NCBI GenBank assembly: GCA_030141605.1
Contig: JAQGDQ010000592.1
Span: 1-62,000 of the forward strand
Source: Tubiluchus corallicola
Lineage: Eukaryota > Priapulida > Priapulimorpha > Priapulimorphida > Tubiluchidae
DNA length: 62,000 nt
Reading direction: 5' to 3'
Part shown: positions 38,443 through 53,400 of the stretch, piece after piece
Position numbering within the stretch: the stretch's first letter is position 1
Layout of the letters: every line of letters starts with the position of its first letter
The notes under the pieces: model-generated
Databases searched by the model: none
What the model saw: only the letters and a program-made list of their open reading frames with translations
Told to the model about the DNA's origin: nothing
Translations under genes and position numbers: made by a program

Positions 38443-41400
38443 ATGATATCTGTCGGAGAGTCATATGAGTTTAAACCTTGTGGAGAATTTATCTTCCACT
38501 TATATCCTGATGGACATTATAGGAGAGAGCTGCATGTTAATCCTGCAAAGAAGCAGTACTCCAAAAATGTACAAATCATTTAAATATATAATATTTACAA
38601 ACATATAATTTATTTATATAAAAGATGAAACTCTGTCTATCCGTTGCTGCAGCATATTCCCAAATATGATGTACCATGAAAACCAGCATGGCTCTCAGGC
38701 TTCCTGAAGGTTTTAGGCTAATGTCAGTTTAGATCAGTGCCCCTCCCCCAAAAAGGCATCCAGAATAGCACTTTTTAGGATGTTCTACTATATGTATATG
38801 TAGTCATTCAAGGCATACCACAAAAACTTAGCATGGCCTAGGAAGGTCTTGGGCAAAAGGCAAGTTAGGGCATTTCCATTCCCCAATATGGCAGCCAAAA
38901 TAACACCCGCAGTATGGGTGGACTCTCCTATTAAGGTTAATAATGCTTCTTTTAAAAACTAATGCCCACTGTTCTTTGTGTGTGTGCTAACAATTTACAA
39001 GTTATAACAAGTCTTTTTTATATTCTTTTTAAACTAGTTTTGTTTCGGAAGGTCGTAGTATTAACTTTTTGAATGTGTTTTTGTTACAAACAAAGATATT
39101 CACTTTCTAGTTGTTGCTGGGAAATTGCAATTTAATTTTGAGAAAACACCAATAGCAATGTTAAATTCTTCATCCATTTCAGACCTTGCAGCTGTCATCA
39201 GTCATGCTATACTCTTGGTGTTTTTGACCTATAATACAAAAATAATAGCTACATCAACTATACAATTGTGAGTGTTACTTAACACCAAAAACAAAGTAAC
39301 ATTCGGCCAGAAGCACTTGTCTGTTAAGTTAACAAGTTGTAGCGCTTATCGCAGCTAGACAAATGTTACAACATCTGCGATTAATGTAAACTTTTGATGT
39401 TACATGGTTATGGGATGCTGTTTATGTAGCTGTAATACTTAAATAGTTGGTTTACTTCAGCATTTGTTTACTAGTTATTTGTTTTTTTAATTAATTAAGA
39501 GTGAGTTTTATATAGGATGTTACGTTTCTTTAATTTTTGTTTTGTTGATCATAGGGTATTATTATCTGACCGACGATGGATGAAACGCTAACCTTAAACA
39601 TATCAATATTAAGGATGTGTGTTTTAATGTCACCTTTGGTGATTTTGTTCTTAATTCTAAATTTTAATCTGCAGGTCTTACTTCTGCAAAGCTAGTTTGT
39701 AAGTGTTAATAGATCAATTTTCAACAGTTTAATTTAACTCTGAATCATTTATTCTCATGTGGCTTTGTTTCATGCCCAATGGCATTTGTTTCTAAAAGTA
39801 TTGGCTAACATCAAGATAAAGCGCCTACTATTGTTTAGTGCATTAATTACCAATTAGCCTTTTTCACATTTTGTAGGAAGAATGGATCCTGAGAACAACA
39901 GAAAATGACACTATTGAAGAACAGTTATATTATAAAGATAATACTGTTGTTTGGAGCAGAGGATCGTTTGCCAGTTCATGGAAAGTGTTGAAATCTTTTA
40001 CAGTGGATTGTCACGTCAAACAGGCATTATGGTGCTCATTTGCTGGCTTAAAATTGAAGCCAATTGTAAAGAATAGCATGGCAAAAGACAGTCCAAGAAC
40101 AGGTAATGGCTTTACTTTCAATGAGCTTTTTATTTGTGCTACTTATCAGCCATGACCAGAGCTGTTGGTAAGTTTTATTGTATATTATTAACCTATGTTA
40201 TTTTAATAGACTACTGAGTGTCATCGGGGATCATATATATTAATTTCGCTGGTATAGATCATATGTGTATATATAACCGACGAGACTACAGCTGCGAGAC
40301 GGCACCATTTTCAACGATATATACGATAGAATGAAAGGTCTCCAGCCAAGGGTTCGCTCCTGGGGGTTTATTTTTCGAATCGGGCCCACCTGGCCAAAAA
40401 CCTCCAAAAATGGCCATTTTTGCCCATTTTTTGCAAAACTTGTACCTCTTATCTTTAAAGATCCGGAATGGGCCGTGGGCGGTGCTGGTGCAGCCAAACG
40501 GCCTGTAGAAAAAACGTTCATTGGGACTCTTGGAAGGAGATATATGGCTCTTTAGAAAGAGGAAGAACAGGGCTACGCTATGGTGAGGGCTATATTTTAG
40601 GACACGTCCACCAAAAGGAGTGGCGACGAGATAATTAGATGTTGCATTTTTGGCAATTTTTGCTTGGAAAACTGCTGATCAAAGCAATTGTTGTGTCGTC
40701 ATCCATTACACTCTGTCTATAACCTGATAAGTTTAATTCATTAAAAGCTGCTGCTGCTGTTGGCTTGGCGTTAGGTAAACAAACTAACACTAAATAGGAT
40801 GTTCATGCATTATTGATTATAAGTGGATTTATACGCAAAAATTTTTGCGTGGCCTTTGCTAGTCGTATATATTAATTTCGCTGGTATGTTATATGTGTAT
40901 AAGAATAGCTCTGTTGACGGCACCATTTGTGGCGATCTATATATTAAATGAAAGGTATCGATCTAGTGTGGTCTCATTGGCAGTCCATTTTTCGAATCGG
41001 GGCCCGCCGGGACGAACGAAGGGCGGAAACCTTAAAAAATTATCATTTTTCGGCCATTTTTTGCAAAATGTATACCTCTTATTTCTGGAGAATGGGACTG
41101 GGCCAGGGGTGTTGTTAGCTATGGATAGGTAGCCCATTCAACAGTGGGTGAAGTACACATATTTAGAATTTGCAGGAGGGTCACGGCGCCTCACCTGCGC
41201 TTTCCCGGACCCAACTCCCAATTTTTTTTGAAATTTTGGTCAAACAGCCTGCAGAAAAAATGTTCTAGAGGCGCCTAGTGGGACTCTTGGAAGAAGATAT
41301 ATAGCTCTTTAGAAAGAGGAGGGACAGGGCTACACGGTAGTGTGGGCTGTATTTCAGGACACGTCCATCAAGAGGAGTGACGACGAGTTAATTAGATGTT

Positions 41401-44400
41401 CCATTTTTGGCAATTTTCGCTTGGAAAACTTGCCGTTGTTCTGACGTCATCCATTATACTCTGCCTATAATTTTGTTCAGTAAAAGCTGCTGCTGGCTTT
41501 GCTTTAGGTAAATAAACGAACACTAGATAGAATGTTTGTGCATTGTTGATTATAAGTGTATTTATATGCAAAATTTTTTGCGGGGCATTTGCTAGTGTGA
41601 TGAATAATACATTAAATATGCAGTAAATCGATAGGTACGATTTAAAAATTTTACTAATCAACACAAGTTATTATAAAAGCAAAAATATTATAGAAAAGGC
41701 TAAGTTTACTGCTGATGCAGATAATAAATAATTGTTCGTAACCTTGATACTTGCCTAACTCACTCGTTCATTTGTTTATTTACTCAATCATTTGTGTTCT
41801 CAACTATTTGTCCATTTATCTGTATACTCATACTAACGTGCTTATATATACCTAAAACTTACCCTTACTGGTTTACTTATTACTTGTTTGGTCACTAAAT
41901 TACATTTGTGTTCGCACATACCCTCTGGTGTGACTAACATGTTCTAAATTTTTCTGCATTTTTTTTTCTACTGTTTTTGTTTAAACTTATGTATATTTTA
42001 AATGCTTCTTGGTTTTCTTATTTTCAGATATGCGTGTTTTAGATGGAATTGGGATTATTCAAGATAGTATTATTAATGTTTTTGATAAAAATGGAAGCGA
42101 GTTCTCAATGACCTTGCCATTTCAGGTAATATAGGCCAAAATTGCTATGTCTAGCTAGCAGTCTGAAAATTTTGATTCCAAATATATTTTGCATCTGTTT
42201 TGTGAATTCTGTTACCTTATGTAAATAGAATATTTTGGCAGTCTTAGTTAAGAGTGTATGTGTTACATACAATAGAAATTTTAATCAATTGTGTTACAGT
42301 GTTTGCTGATGCTTATTCATGCTGTGGTGAAACACTTGTTTGGTTTCTTTAGCTGGTGAAACTCCAACTGAAACATCCTTTTTCCACTTGAGCGTGGAAG
42401 TATCACAGTTTTCTTTTTCTTTTTGAACTCCTGATAATTTGATGATCTTCTTGCATTTTTGCATATTAAAATAATTATTTATACTTTCATTATCTTGGTT
42501 TGGTAAGGTATAGTGTATATAATGTTTTCTAGTTAAGTAGTTTGGTGTGATGTAATGTTTTTGATTAAACGTTAGGATATTAAAACATTTGCTTTTAAAA
42601 ATCTAGCACCAAAATCTAACATGGTTTTGATTATCATTGGAAATGCACATTAGGTGCAAACTGTGAATTTTTAGAGAGACTTTCTCTAGATATTGCTGCA
42701 GTTTGTCAATTTTATTCATTGAGTTGTCAGTGCAATACGGTTTTTGTTTTCATTTTTGCTAGGTTGAAAAGGTGTGGAATATGCAATATGGAATTTTACT
42801 TGAGCGTCGTGTCAGTGCAGCTCAACCTGCAGGTTCATTTCTGCGGTAAGAGTCGTCAAACATTGCATGTAATGTTGGTTCCTAATTCTATACAACAAAT
42901 CGGTTGTTCTACCATTTGTTTAAGTTTAGACAATACAAGAAACTTTGATAAACATTTTAACAATACTTCTTCATGTCGATTTTAATATAAATGAGTTTTA
43001 GGTTTTACAGATATTACATGTTTGTATTATTTTTTTTATTATAATAGACAAGCTAAATGATCCTGTGTTGCCAGGGTTAGAAATGCTGTGTTTGTATTTT
43101 GAACCTTGCTTAAGCTTGTGTAAAAGTGCTTGCGTCACCCGCCTTGGTTCACTCTTTCATCATACCAAATTTCAGTGGCATGTATTTACAAAATAAGAAA
43201 ATTTCCAGTGAAAATTTGTAAGAATAGAAAAAAGACTCCAGGAAAAATACAAAAATGAAGACTGTCCTGCTTTAGTTCAAAGGCATAAATGAGGTTGCCA
43301 TAAGAGCCTTCACTTTCCTATTCTTTCGTAAAACTTAAATTGTCAAAAAATTAATTGAAAATCAACTGCTGACGTACAATACTACTAGATACAATTCTAG
43401 TTTCTTCTTGCAAGCTGTTTAAGGGAACAAGTAAACAGAAAATTCAATTTGGTTTTTATACAAGAGAGACAGACTAATGAATGGATTCAGCATAATTTGA
43501 TTCGGTTTTTTCCATAAAAATATTGAGCTGACATTATATCTTCTACTTGCAATATTTATTTTTATTAGTGCATTTGAAAGACAAGAAGCGAATGTTTTGC
43601 CAACTTTATTCAGTGTGCTTCATCCGCTCGAGGAACCTACACCAGTCATGTTTTTAGGTTCAGGTAGGGCATAGTTCATTCCATTCAAACACTAGTTATT
43701 TCTAATATTTAGCTAGTACTGTACCTAGCCATCTTCATTACGTGATCTGCAAATAACATTTTAAATATCATTTCAAGTCTCTTCTTTTATTCAATTTTTA
43801 ACTATTTATAACTTGTAAGTGTTGCATGCAAAATCTCTCATAACAACAGCGAATCATTCCATAGATTCTGTGCGTCGGTTGGTATTCATTCACTTGAGAA
43901 ACAATTTTCTTTTTAAGTCAATTTTACGTATTTTGAATTGAGGCACATGTTGAATGTAGTTTTTGTCTCACAGACAAGCCAGTTTATTTAAGTGCTTTAC
44001 ATGTTAAAGCTTGCTTAATAAAAATTTTGCAGGCATTGGAAAAACTGCTCAGATGCATAATTGCCACCATCAAATTATTTTTGCCACAAGTGATCATTCT
44101 ATAGTCTTATCATATAATAAAAAAATGCGGCAACATTGTGTTTGGAAGCTACAAAAAACTACACCACAAGTAAGTTATAAACATATTTTCAGATTAATTG
44201 AACAGTACTGTGACACTGTGATAATATTATTTGCTTTAGAATTTTCTGTAACATTGTGTTACTGTTTGCTTCAGAATTTTCATTTTAAAGTCTGCATTTT
44301 TCTATTTGTTTCTTTCTTTATTTTTGTTTAGGAAGTAAATAAGATATTTCAAAATCAGGAGAGTGCACGATTTGATCCGTCTACAGTTCATTCACCGATT

Positions 44401-47400
44401 TCAAGCTTTTCTAGCAGTTTGTCAAGATTAGCTTTATCTAGTCATTCACCTAGCCTCAACACTCAGTCACCATTAACTGTGAGGAGTCGTATAACATCGC
44501 CAGCATCTCGCAGTTACAGCCCTACTTCTGGACTTATAGGCTTGAGGTTTGTGCAGTCTTAAGTGCATTAGTATGCTGTAATTGTGAATATTAATTTCTA
44601 TTTATCATTGTAACATAATGCATTCAGTAAATACTCCAAAGCTTTGAATAACAGCGAATAGTGGCTAAACTCATCTTACAGAATTAGAAATGATGCCGAT
44701 AGGTGATCATTTCTGGAGGTCAAGAGTGGTGTCCCACAAGGGTCTTTTCTCGGGCTTTTGCTCTTTGTAATTTTTGTCAGTCAAATTGTGGCATCTGTAT
44801 AGAGTAACCTGATTAAATTTGCTGAAGACACAAAACATATAGGCAGATATCATCTGAGCTTGATGCTACAGATTGCAATTTGATTTTAGATCAGTTATGC
44901 AATTCAATTCAATTTCAATTGATTTATCTCTTTAGAACACTATAATAGAACATTATTAATAACAGAATCAGTAATAAGTTTTAAGAATAGTTACAATAGA
45001 TTGATCTAAAACTAGAAAAAGGATAGCGAAAATACTATATAAAATATTAGTCTGCAGAGCGAACATGGATTTGCATATGATTTTCAGTGTCGTCAGAGTT
45101 GGTATCTGTTAGAAAGAAAGATTTGGGTGTGTTAATTACTGATTACTTGAAATCTGCAAGCCAGCAAACGATGTGCTGAGGTGCTGAAGAATGCTAACCG
45201 AATCTTAGAAATGATAAAAAGACATTTTGTGGCTGGAGATATTACTACAATCATAAAATTGTACAAAAGCTTGTTAAGACCAAAATGATATTTCATGCAA
45301 GCATAGAATCCACATTATATGACAGACATAAAATTTCTAGCAGATGTGCAACATGCAACAAACGTGATCGAACGTATAGGTAGTAGCCGACTGACGACCA
45401 CCATCGGTTCCGGCGAATTGGTCGTAAGACGACTTGGATGCAAGTCGGACCTATCTGTTCAAGTACGTGTAAGATGTTGTGTGTACACGCACATCACACT
45501 AAGAACTGCTGCACCTAAAGCTGAATTTGTCCTCAACATATAGCAGTTTGAATTAAATTTGCTTAAAAAAAGAAGGTAATATGAGTTCTCATTTGTTTTT
45601 TTACAATTAATTAATTAAGTTGTGGTCAGGCCATGAAATTCAACATTTTAAGTAGCGTAGGTCGCAAGTCGACAACTACCCGTATGGAGGAAACGTAATA
45701 TTAAAGAAGCTTAGAAATTGTTTACTTTCGACCTTGGTAGCTGAGTAGACATTGAGGAGATTTGCTACATATTTATAATATTAGGCAGCATGAAAGATGA
45801 AAGAAACGCTTACATTGATTCATGAAAGCAGAACTAGGGCATGCTCTTATAATCTATAAACAAAAATTCAGATTGTGACTGCAGAAAATATTTTTTCACA
45901 GAAAGAATGGTTAGAGAATGGTATTTACTCCTGTGCGATATTATTACAGTTTCTTTGGTGAATAAATTCAAGAACAAACTGGACATATATTTAAATATGG
46001 GGTTGCAGCGAGTCTACTCAATTGATTTCTAATACTACTGAATTTTAAGAGTAGCGGCATGGTATTGCATGGTTTACGACTGTACACTGGTATATGTTAA
46101 ACTGTTATGTGAGAATAACCAGTTTGCAAAACAAGTAACTGTTCTGCCTTGTTTTTATTTGTTATTTTTGAAACAACATTATAACAGGCAAAATGTTCAC
46201 ATTGCTGATTATCTTTAGACACTTTCTTTTAATTTTTAAAGCTATTTGAAGGATATTAAATGTCAATTACAGTACGGTTTGACTTTGCAACCGTTTCAAT
46301 CCTAAAGTAAAGCCAATAATTTTTTTAAATTAGTCGTTCTTCAAACTCTCCATCATCTACTGGACTAGCAAGTCTGTATCGACTTTCACCTTCTCCTGCT
46401 CAACACTCATTGGAATTTACCAGAAACATGTCAGGTGAGATTATAAAATAATACCTATGAGCCTAGGCGATTTCAGGCTAAAAATTGATTCAATTAATGT
46501 TATTAGAGTCACTCTAGTGTGATTTAGCACTTGTGAATCCTCCAAATCTTTAAAGTGTCACCTGGAGGTCCCTGGCTCATATCCAGGCTATATCTCAACT
46601 TTTTCACATTTTCAATCTTTCAGGCTTGGTATCAAAATTTAATTAACTTGTGTTTGTAACATCATGATTATGATTGTTCAGGTGGTTTGAAATGATAAAT
46701 TGTTCCAAATAAATGTTAGTCATAAGCCATATTACTTTTGTAATAAGATTTTTTTATTGTTTTGTATAAGAATTGCAGCATCATTACTTACTCATTGCTT
46801 GTTCACAAAGGGTATTTAAATAAGAAAATTGTTGATGACTGAGTCTGTACAAATAGACTTGTTTGTTCATGTTTTTATCATTTTAGTAACATTGCTATTA
46901 TTTCCAATCTATTTATCAGGAGCTGTTTCACCCCTTGAACAGTCATCAGAATGGGTTGACCCTCTTACTCCCGATATCTGTTTGGAACTAGTATGGACTG
47001 AACCTATAATTGCTGGGTGAGTTACTATAAAAATTCAAATTCTGAATTTTGTCTTACATACTTAAAAGCCTTACAACCCCAAAAGACATCGGCCTTTTTT
47101 TAACATATTATTAAGATTACACAAACCAAGTATAGTTTCTTTTCAATAAAAGAAGCTTATAATTAAATAACTAACATTTTTATTTCCTATTTGGAATGTG
47201 TAGGCGGCCCATGTTTTGCGCCTTTGATGCGAGTGTGCGAGAATATCGTAATCTGTGTGCAAAGTAAAGTTCTGTGTTACTGATGCTTATGGCAAAACTT
47301 GCACAAGTTCATAATTGTAATTATTGTAAGCTCAATTATTATACATCTACGTTGATATTAAATTTTTGTGTGATGCAAGTAAATTTACATACATAAGTTT

Positions 47401-50400
47401 TTCTTTTTGTTCAAGTATAATTTTGAAATTAATTAATACTACTTAGGTCTATGTACATGAATAAAATCAGTGATCACAAAATGCAGCAGACCTACCTTCT
47501 TTGCAGTTAAGTCAGTTTTAATAAAGATCAAACTCCCACTATTTTCAGTGTTCCAAATCCAGGTTTTATTTTATCAAAATTTTAATGACAACTAGGTCAA
47601 GGGTATGTTGTTAAAGTTTCAAACTGTCACAAGTTTTACCACAATTCTAAGTTGTAAAATTATTACTTCACCCATGCCTTATACCTCCCGCTTATGACAC
47701 TATTTTCATTCCAGCACCCCGCCCTGATCGATCAAAATAACCATTTTATCTTAATTGTGTATTAATACTAACTGTACTGATTGCTTCTGCAGCACATAGG
47801 CTAATGAGAAACACCTTTGTGAATTAATATTTTTTCTTTGTATTATTAAGTGATTAATATTTTCATACTGGCGGTTTCAGAAAAGAAAGAAATTCACCAG
47901 CCGAGAAAATCTTCTTGACGACTGATGTGTGTAATCAACATTATATGTGCTACTTGACTGCAACTCAGAGTGAACTCAGGTATCTAGTTTTGTATTTATA
48001 GTTATTTCTATGTATTTACCAACAGACGGTGACTATATAATATTCACTAACTTTAAAAGCTAATGGTGTGTGGTGTTACTTGTGCAAATTTATTGAAATA
48101 AACTTTTGAGGAGAAGCAAGAAAAAGCTTAACAAAATAGGCTTGAGAATGTCATGTGTGCTAAACAAATACTGGGCAATCAGTAATGGTGTAATTTAAGG
48201 CAATGATTATATTTCCAGATTTATGTTGCTGGAATAACAGGAGCCCCAGATACAGCAAAATAGTGACAAGCAGCAAAAATGCAAAAAAGGAAAAAAATGT
48301 AACTACAAAAATAATGTGATTGTGTTTTTTGTAGGTGTGTAAAATATGAGGAGAGCAACGACAGGTCTCAACTGATATTTGGCGTGGGTGTTAGCATTCC
48401 TGCAAGAGATGCAGTGGGTTTAAAGGTTTAAATTTAGTTATTCTATTACTGCTATTCACTTTATTTCTTGTTTCTGCATGTACTCGTAGTTGTTATAAAT
48501 TCTTGAGAAAATTTGTTTTAATAGAACATATGCTGCTTTATAACTCATAATAAATTTTTATAATAAAATTTCATTTTAAAGATTTTTGTGAAGTAGCAGT
48601 GAATATATATATGATGGAATAAAATGTTCCAAAGTTACAGAAAACATCATTAATGACTGATTCTTTTGTAAGAGTCTTCTGTAAAATTAAGATGTCATCT
48701 TTTTAATTTTAATATAATTATGTTATTGACTTTTCACAGATAAGGTTTATTGTAGGCTAATGATTTAACTAAGGCCTGATTTCACACAGTTAAGCATGGC
48801 TAGTTTTGATTAATACCTGAATGGGTGAGCAACTATATAGCAACTTAATCAGTGGTTAATGTAATTTTCTACCTAGATCCGCATAAAATGTACAATGTCT
48901 AGATAGGGCTTACTAAACTTAGTAATGTGTACTAAGTCAAGCCCCTTTGTTAAATAAGTTCTTTTAGACATATTCATACTTAGAAACAAATCACTTTATA
49001 CAAAGTACAAAACATTAGTATCAAATTTTAGATGCCAGGTGGCTTCTAAGTGGCAAATAAATTACAAGAAATATGAAATAAGTAGATGGTAGTGCTCTTT
49101 TGCAAGACTACATAGACTGCACAGAATAAACTCTAACTTAATCTTAATTATCTCAACAATCGGTTTAGGAAAGAGGCATTTATAAGGTCACATCTCGTCT
49201 TCAACTGCATTATTGTGCAACTGGTTTTTATACAAGAGAAAGGCAAAATAACTAAATTTCATATTTATACATAAATATAGCAGGTACTAATTCCAATTTG
49301 ATGGGGTATACAGTAGTGTTGCTCGATAATCTATATATTTTTTTTCAATCCGATATGATACCCATATATAACTTTGAGTACAAATTTAAAACGGTCTGAT
49401 ATTGCGAAAAATTACCGATGTCAAAAATATTGCATGGCAGTAGCTGCTACACAATTGCAAGTTTGTACAAAATGTATAGCAATAACTTATTTCTGACAAC
49501 TTGCTTACGTTTCAAATATTTTGGCAAAACTCCATGTAAAATTGGTTGTCATCAATGGGCAATATGAGAACTAGTTTCAGATCCAAGTTCGTTCGTAGAA
49601 AAAGGAAATGTTTACATTACTATAATAATGAAATATTGTAGTAATTATGCAGCAGAAATAGAGGCATACTAAAGAAACACAACATAGTTAGTAACTTAAA
49701 AACAACTAAAGCACATTACTCATAAAATTACTTTTTATAACCAGTGTTGCTTAACTATAGAAGGTAAAATGAGTTTTGTAACTCTAATAATTAGATTTTT
49801 TCTGGTTTCGAAGACATTAGTACATTCAATAGCCAAAACAGCATTAAAATAACTGTTTCTATATAGTAACATTTTTAAGGTGAGCCATTAGAAATCAATG
49901 TAAGTAAGCACATTTCGCTTACAAATTTTAACATACTCTGTAGTTACAACCTGGCAGGGTTGCATCTCTCACTGATCAGCAGCAAGCCTGCCAAAAATGT
50001 TATCTCCCTGTAAACAATTAATTTTTTTTGCGGTGGTGTAGAATGTATGTGCATGCTGTGTGAACTTAATACACCCAATATGTAACATGCAATGAATATT
50101 TAATGCTACAGCTGCCATTTTCTGGGAAACATTATAAGTATCGAAAGTTTAAGCAAGTAAAAATCTGCCTATATTTGAGAAAACATTGGGAAATATTGAA
50201 ATTTTGCTAAATGTCGGAGGAATTCGACATCTAATATCGGACGTCACTACTATACAGGAGGTCTCATAGACGTTTTTATGATTCTGCTGTGCTTTGTTTG
50301 GCATCTATAGCACTGTGTTACAAATATCTGAGAAATTTAAAAAAATTAGATAGTGCAGTATCTTGTAACTAGCTTTTTAAATGCACTTTATATTTGACTT

Positions 50401-53400
50401 TCATTTGTTTGTTTTCAGAATATGATAATTGTATTGGATATCAGCTATAGTTTATCACTATACAGTGGAACATCTCGAGTAAGTATGTTTTGTAAAAAAC
50501 TGCATCTGTCTGGTAAAATTTCTCTCGTCACTGTGAAGCATAACTTTGCTATACTCAAGAACAACAGGTCAAATCTAATTTCCTAAAATGATCGTTAAAT
50601 TTTACTTTTCAATGAATATTTCCTTGCATTGATTGCGCTGCATTTGTTGAATGCCAAGAAGGTTTTTTTCTAGGTGGGAAGGCTTCATGTTAGCAACATA
50701 CCTCCATCTCGATTGTCTTTACCGATCAACCAAAACTCAGGGGATAGTCCAGCTCTTATTACTTCTAGCCGTCCACCTAGTGCACTCGAAGCTCGCTTTG
50801 AAGACGAGGTATTTTATCATCTATATGCAAATCTATGCCATTGAGTGTTGTATTGTTTCTCCTCCTCTTACTAGTAAAAAATGGTACTATCCAGTAAAGA
50901 AATAAACAAAATGATAAAGCAAACATTCATTGTAGAATGCTAACTGAAAATCAAGTGAAAGAGTGCATTATGTCATGTTCTTTCATCTAGTTACATTTTG
51001 TATTCAACCCAGTGATTTCCAACTTACGGGTCAGGACCCAAATTTGAGTCTTTAAGGCAAGTAGCATAAGTTGCCAGTAAATGCTGAACTCGTAGTTTTT
51101 GTATATAATTTTTTATTTAATGGTTCTTCTTGTTGACAATATAGTACATATATTAATCTAAATATCTAGGAAGGTTTAAATATAGAAATTTGATATTTCA
51201 GTGAATAAAACTGCTAAATTTATGTTCATAAATGCTTCATATTCAACCTCAGCATCCCAAAAATACAAGAAAACATCTATTTTGAGGCCATTTCTGCCGC
51301 ACTAAAAAGATAGTTTCAGAGCTTTCCAGATTTATGAATTGAAACTGGTTCTTCATTGCTAAACACGGAGAACCACTTGCTGGAAAGAATTCTCTCTACT
51401 TACCCTTTATTCTAAGGTTATACTTGATTTAGGTTTGCTTGTAATGCTTTGTTGCATTCTTTTAAAAGGTCAACCAATAAGAATAGATCTAATTTTTAAT
51501 CTACTCGTTGAAAGGGAAACAATCACCACGTCTTTTTAAATAAAAAGATTTTGTGATTACTTCAAAACACTACTGATTAACTATTAATGTGGAATTGAGT
51601 AGGTATAAAAAATGTGTTCCATTCACAGCTGATCATCGTATTGCTTGGAATTTTGTTTTTATAGGTAAATCTGCTGTCGCCTGTACCAACTGAGATGAAT
51701 TCATCCCTAGCTGACGTTCAGTTGCAGATTGGAGCTGGCCTTGTGATGGGGCTTCGTGACGGGATTCAAGATAAATTCACAATGGTTAATATTGTATCAT
51801 TCCACTTTCTTTAAGTTGGTTACAGATGGGCTTTAGTAGATGATGGCTGGAAACAATTTTTTATGCAACACCATTTTCTATGTTTGGTTTAAATTTGACT
51901 GCAAGTTATACGACGTACACTCCACTGACTCCTCGTGTTCACTGTATCATGCAAGAAGTTGTATAACGGTTGCATGTAGTAAACACGTAAATGAGTACTC
52001 GGAAGAGGACTAGCAAAATTTAACCTCAAATATAGACACTTATAGTCACTTGGCATACTTCATTTCAATGTTTGTAAATGAGGATGAAATATCGTTATTG
52101 TAATTAATTGACTATGATTTATAAAATGAGTTTATGAAATTTATTTGCTGTTGGTTTTTAGGTAATGAACAATGGTAGCATGTTCAGAGTTTCTCTGCCA
52201 GAATTGGCTTCTTGTCCTCTGGGTATGATATTTTATGACTTCATTTACATTTCTAATATTGAGGCTAATCAACTTGTAAAATATATTCTTGGACCAGTAA
52301 TTTATTTATTTTGTCTATTTTGTGTAAATATACAATTGTACAAGTAAAAATTTTGACTTATACAGATGTTCCATATCTGTTAGAGATACATATTTAATAG
52401 ATTTATTAAATCTCCTTGATAAACTTAACCTAAACAACCAAAAAAGTAGTTTGCAATAATATATATATATTGTGCAGTTATGCACAATCTTAATTTAATT
52501 ATGATTATGATAGACTTGAACTTAGTACCAATTAGTTAATATAGAAGAAATATTAGAAGGGCAGTGCAAGTTCTAGAACACCTGTATTTTCAGGCAATTT
52601 TTAAAGGCTAATCATGATAACATTTATTTGTTATAGTCAAGTTATGTATTGAAGCATTACGTTATGTTCTACCTCGTGATAAGGCAATGCAGGCATTGCT
52701 CAAATGGTACTGCATTAGGAATGCACCTGGCGGGCTGGGTCTGCAGACAGAATGGCAAAAATTTATGGCTTGTTTGCTCGGCATGATGGGATATGATACT
52801 GGCAAACTATCAATAGTGAGAGTAAGTGACTAAGTATTTGTCTATTAGAAAAGATGATTTTATGTTTGTTGTTTGAAAGCAATTTGAAATGTTCCAATGA
52901 ATATTTATCATCGATCATTTGGTCCAGTTACTTCAGCACATTTTTTGCTTTTACACTGGCCGCTAAGGTTTTAACCTTCCCACAACCTTTCACAAAGACA
53001 ACTTTCAACAGTGAAAAGACTTGAAATTTCCTTAATCCAAATATTAAAGTTTGCAGCAGCTTTGTCTATAGTAACTTTGAACAAGGTAATGGTAATGGCA
53101 TTTGATTTTCGTGTTTATTTTTTGTTTTCAGCTCAAAATCCCAAACCATTACTTGCTGAATCATATAAAGTGTTAAACACAAAGAGCTACACGAATGATG
53201 AACTGATTTTTCAAGTCTTCTATTGTATTGGTACTTATAATTAGTTATAAAAAAGTACTCTTCTTACAGACAGATGTAGAAGGTTCTATGTCACCTGTTC
53301 TAATGGTTAAAAAGGCTAAGCATGATTTAGAAACGAGCTGTGATCAGGTAAAAATACATCGACTTTTGAGATAAAGTATATTGAGGTAAAAATATTGTCT

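Noticed and set aside
40240-41137. Open frames on both strands in the 40-41 kb repeat
   Set aside because: Overlapping antisense frames inside a repeat unit, different between the two units and with no family likeness.
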